Part shown: positions 1 through 8,812 of the stretch, piece after piece
How positions within the stretch are numbered: position 1 is the stretch's first letter
Layout: each line of letters starts with the position of its first letter
Origin: Clostridiales bacterium
GTDB taxonomy: Bacteria; Bacillota; Clostridia; Lachnospirales; Lachnospiraceae
Length of the DNA stretch: 40,897 bases
Assembly (NCBI GenBank): GCA_012839085.1
Contig: DUNZ01000113.1
Location: forward strand, 1 to 40,897
Direction of reading: 5' to 3'
Notes under the pieces: model-generated
The model's database searches: none
What the model was told of the DNA's origin: nothing
What the model saw: the letters and a program-made list of their open reading frames with translations, nothing else
Made by a program: the position numbers and the translations under genes

Positions 1-2341
1 CACCACTTTCTGCGGTTATCTTCACTTCTGCTCCAATTCTTTGCAAACGTTCCAATAAATCCACATGGGGATGGCCGTACCTACTTTTCTTTCCACTAGA
101 TATGAATGCAAATTCCGGCCGAACTAGGTTTAGAAATTCTTCGCTGCTTGAGTTACGGGATCCGTGATGGGCTACCTTTAAGACATCATAATCGTTGGCA
201 AATTTTATTGTGAAATTTTGCTGCCAATCTTTTTTTACTTGTTTTGTTATTATCTGACCTTTATTCTTCTTTAACATATCAGTTACTATTTGCTCCCCAT
301 CCTTTTCTAAATCACCAGTTAGAAGCATATCAAAACTGCCATAAGTAATACTAAGAACCGTAGAATAGGCATTACTAGAGCTTGGTATATAATCAAAGGA
401 AGGATGCAGACATGTAATGTATGTATCGCCATCTCGAATCAAATCACCTCTTTGTATATACAGTAAGCATATCCCCTTGTCACTTGCTAGGTCTTCAATG
501 GATTTATAATTTTCATCCTTTTCCTTAATTTTTGGCAATACCAGTCTCTTAATCTTTATCTTTTGATCTATTATTAATTCCTTCAGGCCATTGACATGAT
601 CTGCGTCTCCATGGGTTATGATGGCATAATCAATCTGATCTATCCCCTGTGACAGTAAGAATGGTTGCAGCCGATACTTCCCAACTTTACTCACATCTGT
701 GCTACCCCCATCAATCAAATAAGTGGTTCCTGATTCTGTTTTCATAAAAATAGCTTCTCCCTGCCCAACATCCAACATCCTTATCTCTAATCCAGAATGG
801 GGCTTGGGAAAAATAAGAATACCTAGAGCAAAGAGTAATAGGATAAGTAGGGATTTACACTGGGTACGCTTTGTTAGCCTAACAAATATCATCAGTAAAA
901 TAAGATAGATCAGAATTCGAATCATCTCAGGTTTCCCCACGGTTATGATGCTGATGGGAAGCATTTGAAAAAACTTGCATATTCCTTCGTATAATTTCAA
1001 TATGAAATTTGATCCGCCAATCAAAAACACACCTAAGGGTAAATAGATACATCCAGCTATCCCTGCCAGCAAGGCTGAAATCATCAAGCAGGATACACAG
1101 GGTAGAATCAACAAATTTACAAGAAGACTATAGGTGGGTAATTGATAATAAAAGGTAAGCACCAGGGGCAATGTTAAGATTTGTGCACTGACACTGGTGA
1201 AAAGACCAGATACCAAAAAATTCTTAGAAGGAAACAGATTATTCAAAGTGGGAAGGAAAATGGCTATTCCCAATACTGCACCAAAGGATAATAAAAATCC
1301 TGCATGAAAGATTTGTAGGGGGTTTTGCAAAAGAATTAGTAAGGCACTAAAGGCAGTTGCTGAGAGCATATCATAGCTTTTACCAAAGATAGCCGAAAGA
1401 AGCATAATTATCATCATCATAACTGCACGATTGGTTGATACAGAAAAATTGGTTAGCACTCCATAAGAATAGATGAATAGGATCGATAGAAAGGTAGATG
1501 GAATTAATGGCAACTTTAATTTCTTTAATAACTTAAAGATACATATGCCAATAAGGGATACATGAAGTCCAGAAATTGCTAACACATGGGAAATTCCATT
1601 ATCCTGATATAGCTCTTTGATTTCTTCCTCCAGAAGATATTTTTCACCCAGTAGCATAGCAATGATAGCACCGGATTCTTTCTTGGAAAGTATTGTATCG
1701 TATGTCCCAATTAGTTTTTTCTTTAGTACATCTAAAAGAAAATGAAAATAGGAATATTCTAGGTTAGTAATTGTGATTGATCTTGCTTTTACTTTATAAT
1801 CGATGTTTTCAATCTGATAATATAATTTTTCATTAAATTGTCCGGGATTGGTTGGTATAGAGAATTTTTGAATTGTACCATAGACGGTTATTTCATTACC
1901 AACAAGATATTGATTTTCATCCTTTGAACTACGGATTAAGACATTTTCACATAGATATGGTTCGTTACGGTTCTCGAAATATATTTTATTATTTTTTACA
2001 TAAAGGGTCGTTCCCCATTGGTTATGGACTACCATAGTAATCGTTCCCGTCAGCTTACAATCTGCTTCTTCTTCAAAAGCCCCTTCGATCTCCGGGGTAA
2101 GCAATTGTCCTCTCATCGCAAAAACCCCTAGTAATACCATAAAAGGCAGGAACCAAAGAAAACCATCCTGTCTGGTAATTCGTACTTCTTTCGTTTTAAA
2201 TCTTAAATGGTAGATCACCAAGTAAAATGTTATAAAAAGGATTACTAGAAATGGCACCCAAATCATTTGATACCATGTCAATAGTAATCCCAAGATATAG
2301 GAACCAACGACACAAATCATTGGGCGTTTAATCAAAGACAC
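1..2341 (-). CDS. comEC: ComEC/Rec2 DNA-uptake channel protein, 3' end cut by window edge
   Basis: This frame is open from a GTG at 2341 to the left edge (780 codons plus one base); the ORF track omits it because its stop lies outside. A GGAACGGAAGG-like ribosome site precedes the GTG. The N-terminus has short membrane segments and a soluble DUF4131-like part, followed by a long multi-helix Competence domain around the phrase ISGLHVSLIG. The C-terminal part is a metallo-beta-lactamase-like domain with MLDVGQGEAIF, the metal motif THGDADH and KVAHHGSRNSS. In the family, ComEC forms the inner-membrane channel that carries single-stranded DNA during transformation. Only the last few tens of residues should be missing. 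comEA lies about 3.6 kb upstream on the same strand, separated by a two-component system, so they are not a compact com operon here. No com pilus genes are visible. Confidence 0.93.
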   Translation of the reverse strand, partial: MSLIKRPMICVVGSYILGLLLTWYQMIWVPFLVILFITFYLVIYHLRFKTKEVRITRQDGFLWFLPFMVLLGVFAMRGQLLTPEIEGAFEEEADCKLTGTITMVVHNQWGTTLYVKNNKIYFENRNEPYLCENVLIRSSKDENQYLVGNEITVYGTIQKFSIPTNPGQFNEKLYYQIENIDYKVKARSITITNLEYSYFHFLLDVLKKKLIGTYDTILSKKESGAIIAMLLGEKYLLEEEIKELYQDNGISHVLAISGLHVSLIGICIFKLLKKLKLPLIPSTFLSILFIYSYGVLTNFSVSTNRAVMMMIIMLLSAIFGKSYDMLSATAFSALLILLQNPLQIFHAGFLLSFGAVLGIAIFLPTLNNLFPSKNFLVSGLFTSVSAQILTLPLVLTFYYQLPTYSLLVNLLILPCVSCLMISALLAGIAGCIYLPLGVFLIGGSNFILKLYEGICKFFQMLPISIITVGKPEMIRILIYLILLMIFVRLTKRTQCKSLLILLLFALGILIFPKPHSGLEIRMLDVGQGEAIFMKTESGTTYLIDGGSTDVSKVGKYRLQPFLLSQGIDQIDYAIITHGDADHVNGLKELIIDQKIKIKRLVLPKIKEKDENYKSIEDLASDKGICLLYIQRGDLIRDGDTYITCLHPSFDYIPSSSNAYSTVLSITYGSFDMLLTGDLEKDGEQIVTDMLKKNKGQIITKQVKKDWQQNFTIKFANDYDVLKVAHHGSRNSSSEEFLNLVRPEFAFISSGKKSRYGHPHVDLLERLQRIGAEVKITAESG

Positions 2342-2673
2342 ATCACCTTCCGTTCCTTTTTTCAGTTATAGATAAATTCATAAATACATTTTATAAAACT
2401 CAATAAAATAAGATCATAGTAATATCGAAAATTTCTAATACCAAAATCATGTTTTAAATCATTCTAAAAAATCAATCTTTTCTATTATTCTTCTATATTA
2501 TTCCACTGGTTTTTTCTTGAATTATTCAAAACTATTTTTCTTATATTATCCCATCAAATTATTCTTCTAAGTTATTCTTGCGTGCTGAGGTAAGGCCTTT
2601 ATTTCAAGCCTTGTTACCTACTCATCAGCAAAATATACCAGTAAATAATTCTAGAAAATATTTTAAAATCTTT
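2342..2673. other. AT-rich spacer with irregular ATTATTC repeats
   Basis: This 332-base gap lies between the GerM gene end and the comEC start, both on the minus strand. It contains ATTATTC or close variants near 2484, 2497, 2521, 2544, 2558 and 2571, spaced 13-24 bases apart. A weak bulged hairpin (AGGTA..TACCT) sits near 2587-2620 without a good T-run. No convincing gene is seen; the 61-aa ORF at 2578 overlaps the GerM 3' end and is a shadow. Confidence 0.5.
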
Positions 2674-3600
2674 CTACTCCTCAACCAAATTCAAATTACG
2701 TTCAAAAATCCCATTAAAGTCGATACTTTCGCGGTATTTTTCTTGTACCGCACCATTGATTAAGAATTGAACCTTACTGATTTTTGAATTGGGTAATTCA
2801 ACTAAAGTATTCACCACAGAGTAGATCACCAGTTCATCATTGGTTATATTCGGAACCTTCTCTAAGAATTTTTCATTAAAATCTACATAACAGATTCCTT
2901 CCTTGGTACTAACATTTAATAATGTGGTACCCTCTGGTATGGTGTTATATAAGCCATTTTCTGTCGGTCCATTGATTAATTGCTTGATAACTAGTTCCTC
3001 AATGGAACCGGTTCCAGTATAATGAATATTCGTATCCGTTTCAATCAAGGCATCTCCCTCTTTATTGGCAAAGAACAAGGATACTTTGTAATAGGTTTGG
3101 GTACCAGTACTCTCAAGAAAACGATCTTGTGTCATTAAGCCAACAATACTTCCATCGATATTTTTAAGGGGCTGTCCATTCACGTAAAATTCTACATATT
3201 CAATACCATTGATCTGGCAGAGGGTTTTTACCACGGTAGCTCTACATAGAATTTCTGATATCCCTGTTAAATCATTATAGCTAGTATCAAAATTAATCGT
3301 TAACCGGTCATCTTCATTAAAAACGAATTCTTTTATCTTTACACTATCAGGCAATGCTTTTTTATAGGTTATTTTATCCGGTCCTTTTCTTAAAACATCC
3401 ATCAGCTCATTGACCAGTTCTAAGCGGTTTGTAGTAGTCGTCCGATAGATCTCACTGACAATTTCAAATGTCTTACTATTAATATAGTAAATATTAAAAT
3501 CGATTTCCTTTTCCTCCGCCTGCTTATTTCGATCATTAGAACAAGCGGAAAACAGTATCATAATTATTAGTATGATGGAAATCCCAAAACACTTCTTCAT
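2674..3600 (-). CDS. Lipoprotein with two GerMN domains (GerM-like, sporulation/germination)
   Basis: The predicted protein is 308 aa and begins MKKCFGISIILIIMILFSAC, a lipoprotein signal with Cys after FSA. I moved the start from 3666 to 3600 because AAAGGA is correctly spaced for this ATG and the lipobox then sits about 20 residues in. After a short polar linker two GerMN-type repeats follow, roughly residues 35-160 and 170-290; matching phrases are LTINFDTSYN in the first and CYVDFNEKFLE in the second. B. subtilis GerM is a sporulation lipoprotein with the same two-domain design. Here the gene follows a sensor kinase by 110 bases on the same strand, so it may be an output or co-sensor of that pair. 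The link to sporulation is family knowledge; the link to the kinase is inference from position. Confidence 0.82.
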   Translation of the reverse strand: MKKCFGISIILIIMILFSACSNDRNKQAEEKEIDFNIYYINSKTFEIVSEIYRTTTTNRLELVNELMDVLRKGPDKITYKKALPDSVKIKEFVFNEDDRLTINFDTSYNDLTGISEILCRATVVKTLCQINGIEYVEFYVNGQPLKNIDGSIVGLMTQDRFLESTGTQTYYKVSLFFANKEGDALIETDTNIHYTGTGSIEELVIKQLINGPTENGLYNTIPEGTTLLNVSTKEGICYVDFNEKFLEKVPNITNDELVIYSVVNTLVELPNSKISKVQFLINGAVQEKYRESIDFNGIFERNLNLVEE

Positions 3601-3710
3601 CTTATCCATTCCTTTATTACTTATTTTCACAACCAATTTGTAACCAGGACTATAGCATCGCTTCAATCATCACTCCCCACCCCAATTGACGGCGAGGAAG
3701 TCCAACTTCA

Positions 3711-5183
3711 TTATGCTATATAATTCAAAGGTATTCTTACATTAAAGGTTGTCCCTTCCCCTTCCGTACTATATACCTTGATAGCTCCTCGATGCATCTG
3801 AATTACATTTTTCGTAATTGATAAACCTAATCCGGTACCACCGGTCTCTCTGGAACGGGCCTTATCAACACGGTAAAAACGTTCAAAGATATAATCCTGT
3901 TCTTCTTCTGGAATACCGATTCCAGAATCAGCAATTTTTATAAAGAAGTATTTGTGGTCAGCGTTTAATGAAACTCGTATCCAACCGTCTTCCATATTAT
4001 ACTTGATTGCATTTTCTATTAAATTAGATATGGCCAAGGATAGTTTTACTTCATCTATTTCTGCTATCACAGGGCGAAAGCTTTCAAATATCATTTCAAT
4101 ATTTCGCTTTTTTGCTATTGGACGTAATCTCTTAAGGATCTGCTCTAGAAGCTCATTGATATTGCAACTGGTTATATTCATATCCCCTGCAGTTTTATCT
4201 AGCTTAACCAAGGAGAGTAGGTCATTAATTATTTTATTCTCTCTTTCAATTTCATCGGTTATATCATGCAGAAATTCCCGATACAGTTCCACTGGTGTAT
4301 CCTCCTGGGCAATTAAAGAATCAGCCAATACCTTAATGGAGGTAATCGGGGTTTTTAATTCATGAGACACATTGGAAACAAACTCCTGTCTTGATTTTTC
4401 CAACTTTTGCATCCTGGAAATCATTTTGTTAAATGAATCTGATATTTTTTCAATCTCATAATATCCTTTTATGGATACTTCTTGATCCAGATACCCTTCC
4501 GTTAACTGATCAATGAAATTTACAATGCTTGTTAAAGGTTTTGTTAATTTATTGGAAAAATAAAATGCGCTAACCAATATTAGGGTAGCCAAGCTGGCTA
4601 CAAAGACCATTATCCCCTTTTCCAAACTATCTTTGATCGATTGAATATCCTTGGTAGAAAAATTCATAACAATAACACCCATAACGTCCTTGGTTGTATT
4701 ATGGGTGATTGGATAAGTTAATTTAAGATAATGATTCTTATGATCATGGTTATTATACTTAACATTATTGAAGCTTTGGATTACTTCCGGTGATACCAGA
4801 TATTTTCCTTCTTCAAGAGAGTAGGTATCTTTCACAATAGTTAAGCTATTATTTACAATAATAATCCGTCCATCATATATTTCTGAAATTCGATTGATCT
4901 CCTTATCAATTTCAGGAGCATCACTATTTGCCAATAAATTAGTCGGAAGTAATAAATTCGATAACATATTGGCCTGGCCTTGTAGTTGTTTTACTCGATT
5001 TTCAATTGCTTTATCTTCATAGGTTTTAAGAACAACGTAAGAGAAAAAGGAAAGAGGTACTATACCAATAACGATAAATACCAGCAGCATGTTTAATCTC
5101 ATGCTATTTAATATTTTTAGATTATTCTTGATTCTGGAAAAAATAGCCAACACCCCATTTAGTATGTATATATTTTGGTTCAC
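3711..5183 (-). CDS. Membrane sensor histidine kinase (HAMP-HisKA-HATPase)
   Basis: Counting from the longest frame (490 aa), a transmembrane helix lies at about 33-53, an extracytoplasmic sensor region at 54-190, a second helix at 191-209 and a HAMP linker to about 262. The HisKA box is VSHELKTPITS, giving phospho-acceptor His274. The ATPase has the N-box NLIENAIKYN and the glycine boxes DSGIGIP and GGTGLGLSI. It should autophosphorylate and pass phosphate to the regulator encoded just upstream, whose 3' end it overlaps. The start is unresolved: GTG 5183, GTG 5153 and ATG 5102 are all possible and none has a strong ribosome site. The longest frame is listed. The signal is unknown. Confidence 0.92.
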   Translation of the reverse strand: MNQNIYILNGVLAIFSRIKNNLKILNSMRLNMLLVFIVIGIVPLSFFSYVVLKTYEDKAIENRVKQLQGQANMLSNLLLPTNLLANSDAPEIDKEINRISEIYDGRIIIVNNSLTIVKDTYSLEEGKYLVSPEVIQSFNNVKYNNHDHKNHYLKLTYPITHNTTKDVMGVIVMNFSTKDIQSIKDSLEKGIMVFVASLATLILVSAFYFSNKLTKPLTSIVNFIDQLTEGYLDQEVSIKGYYEIEKISDSFNKMISRMQKLEKSRQEFVSNVSHELKTPITSIKVLADSLIAQEDTPVELYREFLHDITDEIERENKIINDLLSLVKLDKTAGDMNITSCNINELLEQILKRLRPIAKKRNIEMIFESFRPVIAEIDEVKLSLAISNLIENAIKYNMEDGWIRVSLNADHKYFFIKIADSGIGIPEEEQDYIFERFYRVDKARSRETGGTGLGLSITKNVIQMHRGAIKVYSTEGEGTTFNVRIPLNYIA

Positions 5184-5814
5184 TTGGATTGCTTTCTATC
5201 TTTTCCCGCAGTCTCCTAATATGCACATCGACAGTCCGAACATCCCCTGGGTAATCATATCCCCATACGATATTCAATAGATGCTCGCGGCTATATACTT
5301 TATTGGGATTAAATACTAATAACTCTAATAAATCAAATTCTTTTGCTGTAAGATTAACTTCTTTACCAGCAATATAGACCCTACGATTATCACAATCAAT
5401 TTTTAGATCTCCGTAGGATACTGTTTTAGTATCATCGTTATTCTGATTTTTTCCACTGCGGCGCATAATAGCTTTTATCCTAGCTTTAACTTCAAGTATA
5501 TTGAAGGGCTTTGTAATATAATCGTCTGCACCATATTCTAAACCTAAAATCTTATCCATGTCATCACCCTTGGCCGTTAACATGATGATTGGCATAGATG
5601 AAAATTCCCTGATTTGCTGACATACCTCAAATCCAGATAATTTGGGGAGCATTACATCAAGAAGCACCACATCATATTCTTTCTTTTTGGCTGCTTCCAA
5701 TGCTTCTTCACCGTCATAAGCACAGTCAACTTCCATCCCATCCTGCTCTAAGCTGAAGCGGATCCCTTTTACGATTAGTTTTTCATCATCTACTACTAGT
5801 ACTCTCTTTGCCAT
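5122..5814 (-). CDS. OmpR/PhoB-family response regulator
   Basis: The 230-aa protein has a receiver domain (1-120) with acidic pair D9/D10, phospho-acceptor D53 in VVLLDVMLP, T80 and K102, all as expected for an active receiver. A winged-helix output domain follows, with the typical end phrase VDVHIRRLREKIE and WGVGYFF. A GAGGTGAG ribosome site is correctly placed before the ATG. It is the first gene of a likely operon: regulator, kinase (overlapping) and GerM-type lipoprotein. The closest functional analogues are PhoP/ResD/WalR-type regulators, but the sequence does not say which regulon it controls. The short AT-rich upstream gap (5815-5932) presumably holds its promoter. Confidence 0.95.
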   Translation of the reverse strand: MAKRVLVVDDEKLIVKGIRFSLEQDGMEVDCAYDGEEALEAAKKKEYDVVLLDVMLPKLSGFEVCQQIREFSSMPIIMLTAKGDDMDKILGLEYGADDYITKPFNILEVKARIKAIMRRSGKNQNNDDTKTVSYGDLKIDCDNRRVYIAGKEVNLTAKEFDLLELLVFNPNKVYSREHLLNIVWGYDYPGDVRTVDVHIRRLREKIESNPSEPKYIHTKWGVGYFFQNQE

Positions 5815-5932
5815 TTTCTCACCTCATCAAAGTATGGTCAACAAGTTACATTTTATACATAATTTAAATAAAAAAATAATTTTATATTATGATATTATTT
5901 CATTTAAAATATAATTATATATTATGGTTTAT

Positions 5933-6622
5933 TTAATTTATAGTTATATAGGAAGAAATCTGATGAAACAATCCCTCCTTTATGCCCGGAATGTTCATCA
6001 GCTCCTCTATACTTTTAAAATCACCATTGGAATTACGGTATTCAATAATACGGTCTGCTTTTGCCTGCCCAATCCCTGGCAAGGCCATCAAAGTCTCCTT
6101 ATTGGCTTTATTAATATTAATCAAAGAATTGCTTTGGGATGCTTCCTTATTATTTGCCTGATCTCCTTTGACAAAATCAAGAACCGATAAACTTTCCAAC
6201 TCATCCTTTGTAGGAACATATATCCGCTCTCCATCCGATACCATACGTGCCTGATTGAGATAATCCCCTGCTGCATCCTCAGTCAATCCACCTGCCATCT
6301 CAATTAGGTCAACCAATCTGGTATTAACCGCCATCTGGTATACCCCTGGGGCATGAACAGCACCACAGATATGGATATAAATCCCTTGCTCTTTTAGAGT
6401 AATATCTTCATCTCCACTCTGTTTTTTTGCTTCCATGGCTTCCTCAGTGAAATCTTCAGAATGGTTTTGATGATTTTCATCAGAACTATCCTTAGAAGCA
6501 TCATCTAAGGATAGAATTACAGCCTTGGAAGAGTCCCCTCTCCAATAAGTACAACTATAGCAGATTCCTGCTAAAATTATCAAGCTAATGATAGCAGACA
6601 ATTTTATTAAACTTTTTTTCAT
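5933..6622 (-). CDS. comEA: ComEA-like DNA-binding protein (SLBB plus helix-hairpin-helix)
   Basis: The protein is about 229 aa. I prefer the ATG at 6622 to the one at 6628 because GAAGGAAG abuts the latter. An N-terminal hydrophobic anchor (about 20 residues) is followed by a polar acidic linker, an SLBB domain (IYIHICGAVHAPGVYQ, about 85-145) and a C-terminal ComEA helix-hairpin-helix domain (ININKANKETLMALPGIGQ). ComEA binds double-stranded DNA outside the membrane and hands it to ComEC. Cysteines near the anchor do not form a convincing lipobox, so a transmembrane anchor is more likely. The gene is transcribed toward the two-component operon but separated from it by 118 bases. Confidence 0.9.
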   Translation of the reverse strand: MKKSLIKLSAIISLIILAGICYSCTYWRGDSSKAVILSLDDASKDSSDENHQNHSEDFTEEAMEAKKQSGDEDITLKEQGIYIHICGAVHAPGVYQMAVNTRLVDLIEMAGGLTEDAAGDYLNQARMVSDGERIYVPTKDELESLSVLDFVKGDQANNKEASQSNSLININKANKETLMALPGIGQAKADRIIEYRNSNGDFKSIEELMNIPGIKEGLFHQISSYITIN

Positions 6623-6806
6623 AATCATCTTCCTTCTTTAACAAGATCCTATAGATTCTCTATTTGAAAGAGAAGCAAACACATTCTCTTATATTAAATG
6701 AAAGAAGACTTAAAAGTACCCTCAATACTTTTTACTGGATAATATTATTTTACATAATTTATACCCCATTTACAATAGGTATTTCCTCTAAAAAAATTTA
6801 ATAATT

Positions 6807-7247
6807 TCAACATGATTTCCATTTAAAGGTTATAATACCAATTATTATGATAACCATGCCAATTAGTTTTCTCCATTCAAAGGGTACTCGTTCGGAACCA
6901 AAGATACCAAAGACTTCAATCAGGTATGCAATGATTAACTGAGATGTTATGATAAACATATTTGCACGGGCAGGTCCTAACGTATCCACACTTTTAATAA
7001 CCGTATAGGTAATAAAGGCTCCTATAACCCCCCCTAACAACATATATTTATTATCGATTCTAAAAAGTTCTTGAAAACCACTTTGCCTGCCAGTAAAAAT
7101 CCAGGCTCCTAGGCATACCAGTAAAGCCGTAAATTGAACAAAGCTAGCACTTACCCAAATTCCAGTCTGTTTTGTAACACCTGTGTTAAATACCCCTTGT
7201 ATACTCATTAATGCACCTGAAATAATTGCTATAAGAATACCCCACAT
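6807..7247 (-). CDS. YdcZ/DUF606-like small membrane protein (DMT superfamily)
   Basis: The 146-aa protein is almost entirely hydrophobic, with about five membrane helices and conserved phrases such as SIQGVFNTGVTKQTG and GGVIGAFITYTVIKSV. This is the DUF606/YdcZ family, a half-size relative of EamA drug/metabolite transporters; members usually act as homo- or heterodimers. The substrate is unknown. It is alone, 225 bases downstream of argD on the same strand, with a structured-looking element (7283-7342) in the intervening leader. It could read through from the arg operon or have its own promoter; nothing in the gene itself indicates a role in arginine transport. Confidence 0.85.
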   Translation of the reverse strand: MWGILIAIISGALMSIQGVFNTGVTKQTGIWVSASFVQFTALLVCLGAWIFTGRQSGFQELFRIDNKYMLLGGVIGAFITYTVIKSVDTLGPARANMFIITSQLIIAYLIEVFGIFGSERVPFEWRKLIGMVIIIIGIITFKWKSC

Positions 7248-7282
7248 AGTATCAAACCTCTCCTAATATACACTTTCATATT

Positions 7283-7342
7283 TCATGCATGGGTGCGACT
7301 GACCCCGCTCCGCATCATTTTCTGACGGATGTCTGTGCATGA
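7283..7342 (-). other. 60-nt three-way-junction inverted-repeat element, unidentified
   Basis: In an AT-rich spacer, a locally GC-richer block is bounded by perfect 7-base arms TCATGCA and TGCATGA. Between them are two further hairpins: GGGT/ACCC with a 7-base loop (7291-7305), and TCCG..TCA/TGA..CGGA with a 5-base loop and a 2-base bulge (7309-7329). Together they predict a compact three-way junction. It lies 36-95 bases upstream of the ydcZ-like gene on that gene's strand. It may be a cis-acting RNA leader or a REP-like repeat; I do not recognise a named riboswitch. A second hairpin (7379-7397) follows argD and may be a weak terminator. Confidence 0.45.
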
Positions 7343-7472
7343 TAAGTTTATTATTAGCAAAATATACAGGATTTCATACATCTTTTGTTGGAAGATGAAA
7401 GCCTAAATAAATTGCTTTAAATGTATTCGGAAAGGTTATATGAATTCATCAATAATATTTCTTAGGGGATTC

Positions 7473-8669
7473 TTAATCTTGGCCGATATCATTTAATACT
7501 TCTTCCAAGATAGTTATCATTTCATCCACATGCTCTTTTTCAATAATTAGGGGCGGTACAAATCGAATCATATTGCTGCCAGCCGATATCAAGATTAGAC
7601 CCTTATTCAGACAGTTTGCTATGATTTCTTTTACAGGAATATTAAATTCCAGTCCCTGCATAAGCCCAATTCCCCTATGTTCTTTGATACATTTATATTT
7701 TTGAACGATTTCCTCTAATTTTTCACTAAGGTAAGGTGAAATCTGATTTACATGATCCAGAATTTGCTCACTTTCAAATAAATCAAATACTTGACTTACT
7801 GCTGCTGTTACAAAAGGATTTCCCCCATAGGTTGTTCCATGGTCTCCTGGCTCAAAGGCAGATGCCACCTCATCTCTTGCAGCAAAGGCTCCTACAGGCA
7901 AACCACAACCCAAGGCCTTGGCACTGGTCATAATGTCTGGTGTTACACCGAATTTTTGATAAGCAAACATTTCTCCTGTTCGACCCATTCCGCATTGTAT
8001 CTCGTCAAAAATCAGTAACATATCATGTTGGTCACATAATCTTCTAACACCTTCCATAAATTCTTGGGTGGCAGGATGTATTCCGCCTTCTCCTTGAACC
8101 GGTTCCATCAGAATTGCACAGGTATTCTCCTGAATTAACTCCTTCACACTTTGTAAATTATTATATTCTGCAAATACCACACCACCGATTAAAGGTTCAA
8201 AGGCTTCCCTATATTTCTTCGTTCCTGTTACGCTTAAAGCCCCCATACTCCGCCCATGGAAGGAATGATCCATGGAAATGATCTGGCTGTTGGCAATTCC
8301 ATATTTCTTATAGTAATATTTCCTCGCTAATTTAATGGCTCCCTCTATGGCTTCGGTACCACTATTGGTAAAGAAAACCTGGTCCATTCCAGATGCCTTG
8401 GTGAATTTTTCAGCAGCTTCAATGGCCGGAAGATTGTAATAGAGGTTGGATGTATGCAACAACTTATCAATTTGTAATTTCAAGGCATCATTGTATTCCT
8501 TATTGGAATAACCTAAGGCGAAAACTGCAATCCCTGCTCCAAAATCTAGATACTTGTTGCCGTCCACATCATACAAGTATACCCCTTTTCCACGATCAAG
8601 AACTACTGGAAAACGGCTGTATGTGGGCATGAATAGCTGTTCTGCCTGCTCTATATATCGCTTCATCAT
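7473..8669 (-). CDS. argD: Acetylornithine aminotransferase
   Basis: The 398-aa protein is a class-III PLP aminotransferase of normal length. Visible features are the phosphate-binding TNSGTEAIEGA, MDHSFHGR, FDEIQCGMGRTG with PLP-contacting D222, and the Schiff-base lysine K251 in TSAKALGCGLPVGAF. It converts N-acetylglutamate semialdehyde plus glutamate to N-acetylornithine. Its place directly after argJ and argB supports the ArgD assignment over other ornithine or 4-aminobutyrate aminotransferases. The start has an AAAAAGGGG site upstream. It is the last gene of the argJ-argB-argD run, separated from argB by 143 bases. Confidence 0.95.
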   Translation of the reverse strand: MMKRYIEQAEQLFMPTYSRFPVVLDRGKGVYLYDVDGNKYLDFGAGIAVFALGYSNKEYNDALKLQIDKLLHTSNLYYNLPAIEAAEKFTKASGMDQVFFTNSGTEAIEGAIKLARKYYYKKYGIANSQIISMDHSFHGRSMGALSVTGTKKYREAFEPLIGGVVFAEYNNLQSVKELIQENTCAILMEPVQGEGGIHPATQEFMEGVRRLCDQHDMLLIFDEIQCGMGRTGEMFAYQKFGVTPDIMTSAKALGCGLPVGAFAARDEVASAFEPGDHGTTYGGNPFVTAAVSQVFDLFESEQILDHVNQISPYLSEKLEEIVQKYKCIKEHRGIGLMQGLEFNIPVKEIIANCLNKGLILISAGSNMIRFVPPLIIEKEHVDEMITILEEVLNDIGQD

Positions 8670-8812
8670 TATAATGTCCCCTTTTTCTCTAAAATTTTAA
8701 ATTACAAATAAGACTAAGATTATGTTCTTATCTAACATACTTATTCTGGAAAATGTTCTTGCAAAAGAAGTTGCTCAAATCATAAATAAAAAGAAAAAAT
8801 AAATTCTACCGC

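Noticed and set aside
2578-2763. 61-aa plus-strand ORF at the GerM 3' end
   Set aside because: Starts in a repeat-rich spacer, overlaps GerM antisense and has no translation signal.
3952-4365. 137-aa plus-strand ORF inside the sensor kinase
   Set aside because: Antisense shadow of a clear histidine kinase, with no ribosome site or recognisable domain.
7283-7342. Hammerhead or other self-cleaving ribozyme at the three-way junction
   Set aside because: The CUGAUGA and GAAA core of a hammerhead is missing on both strands, and I see no other ribozyme signature.
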